Shown piece after piece: positions 20,122 to 29,226 of a stretch of DNA of 64,000 bases (positions within the stretch are counted from its first letter, which is position 1; every line of letters starts with the position of its first letter). The stretch covers positions 1 to 64,000 of the forward strand of contig VBWA01000045.1 in the NCBI GenBank assembly GCA_006218025.1, given 5' to 3'. The notes beneath the pieces are model-generated. The model saw only the letters and a list, made by a program, of their open reading frames with translations, did no database searches and was not told the DNA's origin. Origin of the DNA: Rhodocyclaceae bacterium. GTDB lineage: Bacteria; Pseudomonadota; Gammaproteobacteria; Burkholderiales; Rhodocyclaceae. A program made the position numbers and the translations under genes.

Positions 20122-21210
20122 TCAGAGCGTCGGGTAGTCGGTGTAGCCTCTTTCACCCCTGGCGTAGAAGGTGGCCGTATCCCACTTGTTGAGCGGCGCA
20201 TCGCGGCGCAGGCGCTCGACCAGGTCGGGGTTGGAGATGAAAGGCTTGCCGATCGCGATCAGGTCGGCGTGGCCGCGCGCCAGAATCTCTTCGCAGGCGG
20301 CCGCTGTCTTGAAGCCGCCGCAGGCGATCAGCGCGCCGTGGAAGGCGTCGCGCAATGCCGGCATCATCGAGTGTGTCGCGTCGTGGATCCAGTCCGCGGT
20401 CTGGCAGTAGATATGCAGAAAGCCTATGCCGCGCTGATTCAGTTCGCGTGCCAGCCACGGATAGGTCACCAGCGGCTCGGGGTCGGCGACCATGCCGTTG
20501 CCCAGCCCGTACGGCGACTGGCGTACGGCGATGCGTTCCGGTGCAACTTCCGCCGCCACTGCATCGACCACTTCCAGCAGCAGGCGGTAGCGATTGGCCA
20601 GTGACCCGCCGTAGGCATCGTTGCGGTTATTCACTGCCGGACAGCGGAATTGATCGAGCAGGTAGCCGTTCGCGCCGTGAATCTCCACGCCGTCGAAACC
20701 GGCCTGCATGGCGAGTTTCGCGGCGTGGGCGAACTCGGTAACGACACCGCGGATTTCCTGAATGCTCAAGGCCTCCGGCTGGCCGCAGTCGACGGACACG
20801 GGCTTGCCGTCTGGCCCGGGAATCATGGTCTGCGTGGCAACTGGCTTGATCGAGGCGCCCGCTGGGGCGCTGCCATCGGCGTGCAGCGCGGCGTGCGCGA
20901 CGCGGCCGCAATGCCAGATCTGGGCGAACATCTTGCCGCCTGCGGCATGCACGGCGTCGGTAACCGGTTTCCAGCCCGCGGCCTGCGCTTCGTTCCACAG
21001 CGCCGGCGTGTTGAGGTAGCCGCGCGCACGATCGGACACGGGAACCCCTTCGGAGATGATCAGGCCGGCGCTGGCGCGTTGGCGGTAGTACTCGACGACC
21101 AGGTCATTGGGCACGGCGTCCGTATGGTCGGCGCGGCAGCGGGTCATGGGCGCCATGACGATGCGGTTGGCCAGTTGCAGGGCTGAATTGGAATAGGAAT
21201 CGAAGATCAT
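20122..21210 (-). CDS. Alkene reductase, old yellow enzyme family
   Basis: 362 residues from the ATG at 21210 (MIFDSYSNSALQLANRIVMAPMTR), the usual start of the family; the open frame extends 32 codons further without homology. It is an FMN TIM-barrel enzyme that reduces activated C=C bonds with NADPH. Visible are MAPMTRCRA, the substrate/FMN region QIWHCGRVAH with the His needed for activated carbonyl binding, GFDGVEIHGANGYLLDQF and the phosphate loop GGF...GKPFISNPDL. It is divergent from the diguanylate cyclase and upstream of the porin. Physiological substrate unknown; xenobiotic enones, nitrate esters or maleimides are typical. Confidence 0.92.
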   Translation of the reverse strand: MIFDSYSNSALQLANRIVMAPMTRCRADHTDAVPNDLVVEYYRQRASAGLIISEGVPVSDRARGYLNTPALWNEAQAAGWKPVTDAVHAAGGKMFAQIWHCGRVAHAALHADGSAPAGASIKPVATQTMIPGPDGKPVSVDCGQPEALSIQEIRGVVTEFAHAAKLAMQAGFDGVEIHGANGYLLDQFRCPAVNNRNDAYGGSLANRYRLLLEVVDAVAAEVAPERIAVRQSPYGLGNGMVADPEPLVTYPWLARELNQRGIGFLHIYCQTADWIHDATHSMMPALRDAFHGALIACGGFKTAAACEEILARGHADLIAIGKPFISNPDLVERLRRDAPLNKWDTATFYARGERGYTDYPTL

Positions 21211-21295
21211 GGGCAGATGTCGGGGCTTGAGCAAAAGGCCGATTCTACCCAAGCGAGGGGGTAGAATTTCATCAGTATTCCAACCGGATCGTGCC

Positions 21296-23128
21296 GTGTC
21301 GCGCATTCCATCTGTCCTCGTTCTGTTGTGCTGCTGCTTGTGTCACAGCGGCGCGACGCTCGCTGCCGTGCGCCTGGCACCAGGTGTCACGTCGGTCGCC
21401 CTGGCGGCAGAAATAGCTGTGCTGGAAGACCCGAGCGGCCGCCTGTCGCTGGCCGACGTTCAAGGCCGCGCGACCGATTTCATCCCTTCCAAATTGCCCG
21501 CCGATGCGGCGATAAACTTCGGCTATTCCTCCTCTGCCTGGTGGCTGCGTTTCACGATCGAGGCAGACGCGGCCGCGCCGCGCGACTGGCTGCTGGAAGT
21601 GGCCTTTCCCACGCTGGACAGAGTCGACTACTTCGGTCCTGACGGCGAGCATCTGAATGCCGGCGATCACCTGCCCTTCGCTGCACGGCCGCTGCCGCAT
21701 CGCAACTTCGTGTTTCCGGTGCATCTGCGCGAGAAAGGCGACAGCACCGTCTGGTTGCGCATCGTGTCCGAAGGTACGCTGACGGTTCCGCTGCGGCTTT
21801 GGGAGACCGAGACCTTCTGGCAGAAGTCGCTGGCCAGCTATGCATTGCTTTCGGTCTATTTCGGCATGCTGCTGGCGCTGGCTCTCTACAACCTGCTGCT
21901 ATGGTTTGCGCTGCGCGACCACACCTATCTCACCTATGTCCTGTTCGCCGCCAGCATGGCCGTAGGACAGCTTTCCCTCAGTGGACTGGGCAACGAATTC
22001 CTCTGGCCCACCTGGCCGGCATGGGGCAACATGGCCTATTCGGCGGGCTTCGCCGCCACTGGCCTGTTCGGTGCCCTGTTTACCCGGGGCTTTCTCGATA
22101 CCCGGCGCAGCGTGCCGCGTCTCGACGGCGCCGTAATCGGCCTCGCCGCGCTGTTTGCCCTGCTCATGGTGGCGCCCCTGATTGCGCCCTACCGCCTCGC
22201 GGCTATCCTCACTTCGCTGACCGGCGTTGCGTTTTCGCTGGTGGCGATGCTTGCCGCGATTCGTTGCTGGCGCACCGACCAGCCCGGCGCACGCACCTTC
22301 CTGCTGGCGTGGACTGTCCTCCTGCTGGGCGTCGCCATCGTCGGCCTGCGCAACCTGGATCTGCTGCCGACCACTTTTCTCAGCTTCTATGCCATTCAGA
22401 TCGGCTCGGCACTGGAGATGCTGCTGCTCTCCTTCGCCCTGGCCGATCGCATCAACGGGCTGCGGCGCGAGAAGGACGCTGCCCAGAATGAGGCGCTGGC
22501 GACCAAGCAGCAACTGGTGGGGGCCTTGCAGCGCTCCGAGGCGAGCCTCGAGCGGCGCGTCGCCGAGCGCACCGCTGAACTGGAAGGAGCCAATGCCCGC
22601 CTGCGCGAGAATGAGCGCCAGCTGCAGTCGCTGGCTCACAGCGATACGCTGACGGGCCTCGCCAACCGCCTGCTGTTCGACGCCCGCTTGCAGCAGTCGA
22701 TGCAGCACGCGCGGCGCAGCCACGGCAAAATTGCGTTGCTGCTGGTCGATCTCGATCAGTTCAAGTCGATCAACGACGACTATGGCCACGCGATCGGCGA
22801 CGAAGTCCTGCGCAGCATGGCGGATCGCTTTCGGGCGACGGTGCGCGAGGTCGACACGGTGGCCCGCCTCGGCGGCGACCAGTTCGCGATTGCCTTGAGC
22901 GGCGTCAGCAGCGGCGCCGATGCGGAACGCATGGCGGAGAAAGTCATCGCCAATCTTGGCGAGCCGCTGCGCGTGCTCGGCGTACCGCTGGAAGTCGGGG
23001 CCAGTGTCGGCATTGCAATGTTCTCCGGCGGCGACCTGTCACCGGCCGAGCTGATGCGCCAGGCGGATCAGGCGATGCATGCGGCGAAGGATGCCGGAGG
23101 CGGATGTTGCCGAATGTTTGCCGGTTAA
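21296..23128 (+). CDS. Membrane diguanylate cyclase with 7TMR-DISM sensor
   Basis: About 610 residues from a GTG at 21296, chosen because a signal-like hydrophobic stretch (VLVLLCCCLCHSGATLAA) follows at once; an ATG at 21209 is possible but would overlap the divergent gene's start. Order: periplasmic 7TMR-DISM extracellular beta domain (residues ~30-165), seven transmembrane helices (~180-380), a short coiled coil, then a GGDEF domain (SLAHSDTLTGLANRLLF). The signature reads GGDQF instead of GGDEF/GGEEF; the metal-binding third residue is kept, so activity is possible but not assured. No EAL domain. Predicted to sense a periplasmic ligand, perhaps a sugar, and make cyclic di-GMP. Confidence 0.85.
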   Translation: MSRIPSVLVLLCCCLCHSGATLAAVRLAPGVTSVALAAEIAVLEDPSGRLSLADVQGRATDFIPSKLPADAAINFGYSSSAWWLRFTIEADAAAPRDWLLEVAFPTLDRVDYFGPDGEHLNAGDHLPFAARPLPHRNFVFPVHLREKGDSTVWLRIVSEGTLTVPLRLWETETFWQKSLASYALLSVYFGMLLALALYNLLLWFALRDHTYLTYVLFAASMAVGQLSLSGLGNEFLWPTWPAWGNMAYSAGFAATGLFGALFTRGFLDTRRSVPRLDGAVIGLAALFALLMVAPLIAPYRLAAILTSLTGVAFSLVAMLAAIRCWRTDQPGARTFLLAWTVLLLGVAIVGLRNLDLLPTTFLSFYAIQIGSALEMLLLSFALADRINGLRREKDAAQNEALATKQQLVGALQRSEASLERRVAERTAELEGANARLRENERQLQSLAHSDTLTGLANRLLFDARLQQSMQHARRSHGKIALLLVDLDQFKSINDDYGHAIGDEVLRSMADRFRATVREVDTVARLGGDQFAIALSGVSSGADAERMAEKVIANLGEPLRVLGVPLEVGASVGIAMFSGGDLSPAELMRQADQAMHAAKDAGGGCCRMFAG

Positions 23129-23130
23129 TC

Positions 23131-23200
23131 TGAAGTCGCGCCAGCGACTCGCGATGCTCCCCTCTACCCTGGTGGGAGAGGGGTTGGGGGTGAGGGGGAA
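23131..23200 (+). repeat. REP-like hairpins after the diguanylate cyclase gene
   Basis: Two dyads lie here: AGTCGC-GCCA-GCGACT (23134-23149) and CCCCTCT...AGAGGGG (23159-23183), the latter followed by GTTGGGGGTGAGGG. The second type is a common dispersed proteobacterial hairpin. It may end transcription, though no T-tract follows. Confidence 0.6.
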
Positions 23201-23281
23201 GCGGCACGGCTCCCGTTGTCGCAGGTGACCCCCGCCGTCGCGATTGTCAGGTCGGTGGCGGCAGAACGTGCGACCGGGCGC

Positions 23282-23779
23282 TCAGGCCAGCCGCGCAAAT
23301 GCTTCAATCACCTCGGCCGGCGCCTGGACCAGCTCGATCAGCACGCCTTCTCCGGCAATCGGGAACTGCTCGTTGGCCTTGGGGTGAAGGAAGGTGATGT
23401 CATAGCCCGAGGCGCCCTTGCGGATGCCTCCCGGTGCGAAGCGCACGCCCTGCGCCGTGAGCCATGCAACGGCGGCCGGCAGATCGTCGATCCAGAGTCC
23501 GACGTGGTTGAGCGGCGGCTCGTTCACCGTGGGCTTCCTTGCCGGATCGAGCGGCTGCATCAGATCGACTTCCACCTTGAAGGGACCGCTGCCCATCGCC
23601 GTGATGTCTTCGTCCACGTTTTCGCGCTCGCTGACGAAATTTCCCGTCACGGCAAGGCCGAACATGTCGACCCAGAGTTTCTTGAGGCGCTCCTTGGAGG
23701 GGCCGCCGACAGCGATCTGCTGGATCCCGAGTACCTTGAAGGGGCGCACTTTGGTTTGCGGCGTCATCGATGAATCCAT
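23282..23779 (-). CDS. VOC family protein resembling methylmalonyl-CoA epimerase
   Basis: A 165-residue protein with two glyoxalase-fold modules. The second module ([23 protein letters not shown] ... [10 protein letters not shown]) looks like methylmalonyl-CoA epimerase, including the metal-ligand His and Glu. In the first module the position of the first metal-ligand His is a Gln (IQQIAV, Gln21), so metal binding and epimerase activity are uncertain. An epimerase would complete the propionate module at 6-13 kb, which lacks one. It starts 36 bases after chpA and could be co-transcribed with the pil-chp genes. A lactoylglutathione-lyase-like or dioxygenase role is an alternative. Confidence 0.7.
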   Translation of the reverse strand: MDSSMTPQTKVRPFKVLGIQQIAVGGPSKERLKKLWVDMFGLAVTGNFVSERENVDEDITAMGSGPFKVEVDLMQPLDPARKPTVNEPPLNHVGLWIDDLPAAVAWLTAQGVRFAPGGIRKGASGYDITFLHPKANEQFPIAGEGVLIELVQAPAEVIEAFARLA

Positions 23780-23815
23780 TTGTTCAAGGAATCTTGCTGC
23801 CCTAACCGCACCGGC

Positions 23816-26719
23816 TCAGTGCTTTTGCCCGATGCACTCGCGTATGCGCGCCAGCAGTTCGTCTTCGTCGTAGGGTTTGCCCATGTAGTGATCGACGCCG
23901 ATTTCGGCCGCCATCTGGCGGTGCTTGTCGGCCGTGCGCGACGTGATCATGATGATCGGAATATGCTTCAGGCGTTTGTCGGCGCGGATGTTGCGCGCCA
24001 GATCGAAGCCGTCCATGCGCGGCATTTCGATGTCCAGCAGCATGACGTCGGGGATCACTTCGCCGAGTTGCTCCAGCGCATCGACACCGTCCTTGGCGGT
24101 CAGCACGTGATAGCCATGACGCGCCAGCAGCCGGCCGCTGATCTTGCGCACGGTGAGCGAATCGTCGACCACCATCACGGCCGCCGCGGCCGCGGCCGCG
24201 GCCGCAGGAGCCGTGGGTGCGGCCGCGACTGCCGCCGCGGCTTCGACAGGGGCGGCGGCCACTTGCACCGGAGTGCTGGTGCGCTCGAGGGCGCGGGCCG
24301 CCAGGGCGACTGGGTTGAGAATCAGCGCAACCTCGCCGTTGCCCAGCACCGTGGCGCCAGCGAGGCCCGGCACGCGGGCCAGTTGCGGCCCCACGGCCTT
24401 GACCACGACTTCCTGGTTGCCGCTGAGACTATCGACTTCCAGGGCCACGCGTTCGGTCCCGCCCTTGACCAGCAGTATCCAGTGCCGCCGCGCCGCCGGC
24501 GGTATTGCGTCCTTGTCGCCCAGCAACACGGAAAGATAGTGGTAGGGGTAGCGGTTTCCCAGCCATTCGGCGCTGCCCGTGCTGCGCACCTGTGCAGCAG
24601 GATCGGGCTTGTGCTCAGTGGCCTGCTCGATCATCGAGGATGGAATCGCGTAGGTGCGATTGCCGGCAGTGACCAGTACCGCCTGCGTTACCGCCAGGGT
24701 CAGCGGCAGGTAAATGCGGAAGGTGGTGCCGCGCCCGGCAACTGATGTGATCTCGATGCGGCCACCGAGACTGGCGGTCTCGCTCTTCACCACATCCAGT
24801 CCGACGCCGCGCCCGGCCAGCGCCGTGAGATCTTCCGCGGTGGAGAATCCGGGCTGGAAGATGAGTTGCGTCAGGGACGCATCGTCGGCTTCCGCATCCG
24901 CAGCGATCAGGCCGCGTTCCACGGCGCGCTGGCGAATCCGGTCATAGCGGAGTCCGGCGCCGTCGTCGGCGATGGAAAGCACAATTTCATTGCCTTCCTG
25001 TGCCAGCGACAAGGTAATCTGGCCGATCGCTTCCTTGCCGGCCGCCGCTCGCGCAGCGTGGTCTTCGAGGCCGTGGGCAACGCTGTTGCGCAGCAGGTGC
25101 TCGATCGGCCCGGCCATTTTGTCCAGTACCGAGCGATCAAGTTCGGTCTGGCCGTGGCGGATGTCGAGGTTGGCGCGCTTTCCGGTATCTTTCGCCGCCT
25201 GGCGCACCACGCGGTGCAGACGTTCGGCCAGACTTTCGAAGGGCACCATGCGCACGCCCATCATGCGCTGCGACAGCTCGCGGGAGAGGCGCGCCTGCGC
25301 CGCCACAGCCGCATTGGCATGGTCGAGATTGCGCAGCAGGTTTTGTTGCACGGTGGCGACGTCGTTCACGCTTTCCGCCATCATCCGCGTCACTTCCTGG
25401 AAGCGGGTGAAGCGGTCGAATTCCAGCGGATCGAACTCCTGCCCGCGCTCGCTTGCAAGCGCTTGCTGCGACTGCATCTGCAACTCGGCCTGGATTTCGA
25501 CTTCGCGCAACTGCTTGCGCAGACGAATCACGTTTTCCGTGAGCTCAAGCAACGAGGCCTTCACTGCCAGCAACTCGCCTTCGATCCGGCCACGGGCGAT
25601 GGCGACTTCGCCGGCTTCGTTGACCAGTTGGTCGACCAGGTCCGCGCGCACGCGCAAGTGCACCTGGGCAACGGGGGCGAAGGCGGCCGCTGCAGCAGCG
25701 GCCGGCGCAACGGCAACATGCTCTGCCTCGGCTGCGTCTTCATGCCGGAGCGCCGGCACTTCTTCCGTCAGCTTGTCGATCGAGACGTCGAGCCCGGCGG
25801 CCGGAAGCGGCAGCTCCAGTTCGGGACGGGCCGCCAGCGGATTGCGCAGGTGCTCGATCAGCATCGCGGCGCGGTCATATGAGCTTTCGAGTCCGTCGAT
25901 CATGGCCGGCTGCACCGACTTCATGGCGGTAGCCTGATCGACACGGTCTTCCATCGAATGCAGCAGTTCGCCGCATCCCATGGCGCCGGCCATTCGCGCG
26001 CTGCCCTTCAGCGTATGCAGTGTGCGCTGGAGCGTGCGGGAGATTTCGAGATCGGTCGGTGCGGCCCGCCACTCGCGCAGCGCCTCGCCGATCTCGCGCA
26101 TCAGATCCACGCTTTCCTCGAGGAAGAGCGGCAATACCTGCTCGTCGATTTCGTCTTCGATTCGTGCGGCGCGGCGCTCCGCGGCGGTCATGATGACTTC
26201 CGGTACTTCCGGTGCGGCAGGCACCTCGGGTGTGACAATTGCGACCGTTTCGACGGGTGCCGCGGGTGCCGCGGGCTCCAGTACGGCCGCCGCCGTCATT
26301 GCATTGAGCGCGTCAGCGAGCGCGGTCTCCTCGCCGGGCATGCGCCGCTCTGCAACGGCACCCAGCATGCCTTCGAGCGCGCCGGCGCAGCGGGCGAACA
26401 CGAATCGCTGCTCTTCGGTCGGTCTGGCTTCCAGAAGCGACAAGCGCGTCAGCGCGTTTTCCAGCGCGCGGGCCAGGTTGGCGATCGGCGTGAAGCCGGT
26501 GCCGGCGGATATGCTGGCGGTGGTGTGCGCGGCGCGGATGACGTCATTGCCCGGCACGACCTCAAGGCCGAGGTTGGCCTGCAGCGTGGCGACGTGCTCG
26601 CGGGTTTCACCAAGGTACAGGTTGTAAAGCGTGGGGGCCACTTCCACGTCGCCGACCCGGATAGGTGCTGCTGCCGGGAAAGAAACGAGTTCTGCCGACG
26701 GCTTGATTGCTTCAGGCAC
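23816..26719 (-). CDS. chpA: ChpA/PilL hybrid histidine kinase, C-terminal half (after frameshift)
   Basis: 967 residues from a GTG at 26719, but the frame continues upstream as (EAAAA)n and was surely joined to the preceding half. Order: a helical Hpt-like part, a true Hpt with phosphorylatable His in LHTLKGSARM, the CheA dimerization helices (LVDQLVNEAGEVAIARGRIEG), the ATPase domain (NSVAHGLEDH, ADDGAGLRYD, GRGVGLDVV), a CheW-like domain, an Ala-rich linker and a C-terminal receiver (VVDDSLTVRK, DIEMPRMDG). It is the kinase that links PilJ to the response regulators PilG and PilH and so controls type IV pilus extension and retraction. All catalytic parts lie in this half, so if it is translated alone it could keep kinase activity but lack the upstream Hpt domains. 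Confidence 0.85.
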   Translation of the reverse strand: MPEAIKPSAELVSFPAAAPIRVGDVEVAPTLYNLYLGETREHVATLQANLGLEVVPGNDVIRAAHTTASISAGTGFTPIANLARALENALTRLSLLEARPTEEQRFVFARCAGALEGMLGAVAERRMPGEETALADALNAMTAAAVLEPAAPAAPVETVAIVTPEVPAAPEVPEVIMTAAERRAARIEDEIDEQVLPLFLEESVDLMREIGEALREWRAAPTDLEISRTLQRTLHTLKGSARMAGAMGCGELLHSMEDRVDQATAMKSVQPAMIDGLESSYDRAAMLIEHLRNPLAARPELELPLPAAGLDVSIDKLTEEVPALRHEDAAEAEHVAVAPAAAAAAAFAPVAQVHLRVRADLVDQLVNEAGEVAIARGRIEGELLAVKASLLELTENVIRLRKQLREVEIQAELQMQSQQALASERGQEFDPLEFDRFTRFQEVTRMMAESVNDVATVQQNLLRNLDHANAAVAAQARLSRELSQRMMGVRMVPFESLAERLHRVVRQAAKDTGKRANLDIRHGQTELDRSVLDKMAGPIEHLLRNSVAHGLEDHAARAAAGKEAIGQITLSLAQEGNEIVLSIADDGAGLRYDRIRQRAVERGLIAADAEADDASLTQLIFQPGFSTAEDLTALAGRGVGLDVVKSETASLGGRIEITSVAGRGTTFRIYLPLTLAVTQAVLVTAGNRTYAIPSSMIEQATEHKPDPAAQVRSTGSAEWLGNRYPYHYLSVLLGDKDAIPPAARRHWILLVKGGTERVALEVDSLSGNQEVVVKAVGPQLARVPGLAGATVLGNGEVALILNPVALAARALERTSTPVQVAAAPVEAAAAVAAAPTAPAAAAAAAAAVMVVDDSLTVRKISGRLLARHGYHVLTAKDGVDALEQLGEVIPDVMLLDIEMPRMDGFDLARNIRADKRLKHIPIIMITSRTADKHRQMAAEIGVDHYMGKPYDEDELLARIRECIGQKH

Positions 26720-26833
26720 TTCAGCGGCGGCAGCTTCAGCGGCGGCAGCTTCGGCAGCAGCAGCTTCGGCAGCAGCAGCTTCGGCAGCGGCAGCTTCGGC
26801 AGCGGCAGCTTCGGCAGCGGCAGCTTCGGCAGC
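26719..26833 (-). repeat. 15-bp tandem repeat encoding an (EAAAA)n linker in chpA
   Basis: About 7.5 copies of a 15-bp unit (plus strand TTCGGCAGCGGCAGC and two variants). On the minus strand the frame of the downstream half reads EAAAA repeats, a rigid helical spacer; the frame of the upstream half reads CRSCR repeats and soon stops at 26736. Unit slippage changes length by five residues without changing frame. Confidence 0.85.
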
Positions 26834-29186
26834 CAGTCGGCGCTGGTGGCACGGCGGCTCCGACGGCGGCTTCTTCAGTTACGCCCAACGCATTGCAGCG
26901 GCGGATCAATTCGGCATCGTCCAGACGGGCGCCGCCGCCAGCCTCGAGGTGCTCGATCCAGACCTTGAACATGTCGGCAGAGCGATCGAGCATTTCGAGC
27001 AGGGCGGGTGTCGCGGCGCGTGCCTCGTGCAGCCAGCCGTTCAGCACCTGCTCCACTGCCCAGGCCGTTTCGCCCAGATCGGTCAGGCCGACCATGCGGC
27101 CGCTGCCCTTCAGGGTATGGAAGCTGCGGCGCAGGGTGATGAGTGCGGCCTGATCGCCTGGGTTTGCACGCACGACGGGCAGATGCTCGTTGATGGTTCC
27201 CAGCACTTCGTGGGCCTCTTCGAGGAAGATGGCCAGCAGTTCCGCGTCGAGTTCTTCCTCGCTGACGTCCACAAGCCGCGCTGTCTCCGCCGACGGGGCG
27301 GGGGCTTCGATGGGCGCCGGCGGAGGGGGAGGCGGCGGTTCGGGCGGAGGCTGCAGCGCTTCCACTTCGAATTCCGGCAGTTCTTCTTCAGCAACCAGCT
27401 CGACCTCGGCCTCGGACAAGGGTTCTGGCGCGACGATCTCGGCGGCAAGTTCTTCTGCCGCGGCTGCTGCGGGCTGTTCCGCTGGTGCCGGCGCGGGAGC
27501 TGCAGGTTCTTCCTTGCGGAAGGGATGAAGGACGGGCGGCGGCTCAAGGATCGCGTCGATGTCCGCAGCGCCGCCTTGCAGTTGCGCGACGAAGAAGCCC
27601 AGCGCCGAAAGTTTTCTCGCCACGTCTTCGAAATCGCCGGCCTGCGCGGTGAAACCCGGCTCGGCAAAATGCTCGACGGCCCGTGCGCATTCCATCAATA
27701 TGGCACTGGCGCGGTCCTGGCCGAGTACCAGCAGCGCACCCTGGATCTGGCGAATCGGCTGGGTCAGCGAGGCCAGAGTGGCCTGACGCGACGTGTCGCG
27801 GAAGAAGGCATCCAGCGTCTGTTCGATGGTGCCGAGATTGGAGCGGATTTCGCGCGCCACCGACTCGAGCAGCAGTCGTTCCTGTGCGCGGCGCGACATG
27901 GCGTCGAGATTGGGAAGTTCCAGCGTGCCGAGTTCTTCGCCACGCCCAAGCGCAGCGAGGCGACTGACAACGATATGGGTCGAGCGCGCAAAATCGGCAT
28001 CCAGCGACTGGAAGTTTTCCAGCGCGGATTCGGCGAGCAGCAATGCCGTGGCCATTTCCAGCGCGACGATCTCGTTGTGCTGCATCGGATCGCGGCGCAG
28101 CTTGTCGGCCTGCCCGAGAATCGCTGCAGTCAGGCGCGCGTAGTCGGCTTGCCCGGTGGCAGCCCCCTCTTCGGCGATTTTCACCGTGCGCTCATGAAAC
28201 GGCGGCAGAGCGGCCGCGGTACCGGCGCAAAGGCGGTTCCAGTCTTCCTTGGCCGCCGCCAGCAATTCGCGCAAGTGGCGAATAAGGGGCAGCAGCCGTT
28301 CGGTTTCCGCGGCCGTCGCCGCGGGGACCATGCCTTCCAGGCGATAGGCGGCGCGCACGATGGTCAGTGCTTCGCCGCCCTCCTTGGCACAGGCCGCGAG
28401 GTACAAGGCCTCGCGCAGTTGCTGCTCGCTCGCTTCAGACTGGCTTTCGATGAGCTTCCTGATCTGCGCGCCGAGACGCATGGCAAAGCGCTTTGCCTCA
28501 TTCGCGTCAGGCAGGCCGCCGGCAGCGAGCGCATCGAGGACGCCCAGCGCAACCCACCAGTAGGCTCGGGCGGCGGGCGTGGCGCGCGTCATTTCGATCA
28601 TCGCGACCGAGATTTTCATCTCGCTGATGCCCTTGGGATCATTCTTGATCCATTTCAGGAGGCCGCGTTCGAAGCCCATGCGCGCCGCCTTGAGGCGGGT
28701 CGCGAGGGACTCGGGCGTGAGCGGCGCGGGCTCCTTCTCGCGCTTCGGCGGGCGCTGCGTGAGATCGGGGAAAAACAGGGAGGCCGGTTCGGGAGCTGGC
28801 TGCCCGCGCGCAACGACCATCGTTCGGTAGGGTGCAAAAAGTTTCAGTGGCTGGTCGGGGTGGCCGGCCATCAGGTCGTCGAGATAGCCGCGCAGCGCGG
28901 AGAACCCGCCTTGCGCCGCGGCGATCGCGGCGCCGGCGTCCGGCACCGTGGCATCGCCCAGCGCGGCCAGCAGCTGTTCTATCGCATCGGCGAATTCCGT
29001 GATGCCGTCAAGGCCGACGATGGCCAGCGCACCATGCGCCTGGTGCATGCTGGCGAGAGCCTTCTTCAGCTCGTCCCCGTCCGGAGCGGTGGCGTGGGCG
29101 GCGAGACTCAGCCCGGCGCGTTCCAGCGCAAGGTCGATTTCTCCCTTGACCCAGGACAGCGGACCGATATCGAGATCGGTGCTCAT
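26736..29186 (-). CDS. chpA: ChpA/PilL N-terminal half with Hpt domains (frameshifted at its end)
   Basis: 816 residues as read. The first ~550 residues are helical Hpt-like bundles typical of the long ChpA N-terminus, most without a clear phosphorylatable His. A Pro/Ala/Glu-rich linker follows, then a genuine Hpt (LLAIFLEEAHEVLGTINEHL, His in SFHTLKGSGRM). The last ~30 residues (CRSCR repeats) are an out-of-frame reading of the (EAAAA)n linker, so the natural protein continues in the other frame into the kinase half; a one-base insertion or two-base deletion near 26832-26857 explains this. A type 1 dispersed element lies exactly at the switch. Intact, the protein would have about 1,800 residues, normal for the family. 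Confidence 0.85.
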   Translation of the reverse strand: MSTDLDIGPLSWVKGEIDLALERAGLSLAAHATAPDGDELKKALASMHQAHGALAIVGLDGITEFADAIEQLLAALGDATVPDAGAAIAAAQGGFSALRGYLDDLMAGHPDQPLKLFAPYRTMVVARGQPAPEPASLFFPDLTQRPPKREKEPAPLTPESLATRLKAARMGFERGLLKWIKNDPKGISEMKISVAMIEMTRATPAARAYWWVALGVLDALAAGGLPDANEAKRFAMRLGAQIRKLIESQSEASEQQLREALYLAACAKEGGEALTIVRAAYRLEGMVPAATAAETERLLPLIRHLRELLAAAKEDWNRLCAGTAAALPPFHERTVKIAEEGAATGQADYARLTAAILGQADKLRRDPMQHNEIVALEMATALLLAESALENFQSLDADFARSTHIVVSRLAALGRGEELGTLELPNLDAMSRRAQERLLLESVAREIRSNLGTIEQTLDAFFRDTSRQATLASLTQPIRQIQGALLVLGQDRASAILMECARAVEHFAEPGFTAQAGDFEDVARKLSALGFFVAQLQGGAADIDAILEPPPVLHPFRKEEPAAPAPAPAEQPAAAAAEELAAEIVAPEPLSEAEVELVAEEELPEFEVEALQPPPEPPPPPPPAPIEAPAPSAETARLVDVSEEELDAELLAIFLEEAHEVLGTINEHLPVVRANPGDQAALITLRRSFHTLKGSGRMVGLTDLGETAWAVEQVLNGWLHEARAATPALLEMLDRSADMFKVWIEHLEAGGGARLDDAELIRRCNALGVTEEAAVGAAVPPAPTGCRSCRCRSCRCRSCRCRSCCCRSCCCRSCRR
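26835..26857 (+). repeat. Dispersed element type 1 at the chpA frame switch
   Basis: AGTCGGCGCTGGTGGCACGG is read on the plus strand; the coding (minus) strand gives AVPPAPTG just before the (EAAAA)n repeat. It is the more diverged member type (GGTGGCAC instead of GGCGATAC), like a possible copy at 5573-5599. Confidence 0.6.
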
Positions 29187-29226
29187 CAGAAGCGATTCAC
29201 GACGCCGTGGTTCATTTGCGTTCTAT

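Noticed and set aside
26719-26833. CRISPR-like array
   Set aside because: Repeats are 15 bp, contiguous, without spacers, and encode (EAAAA)n.
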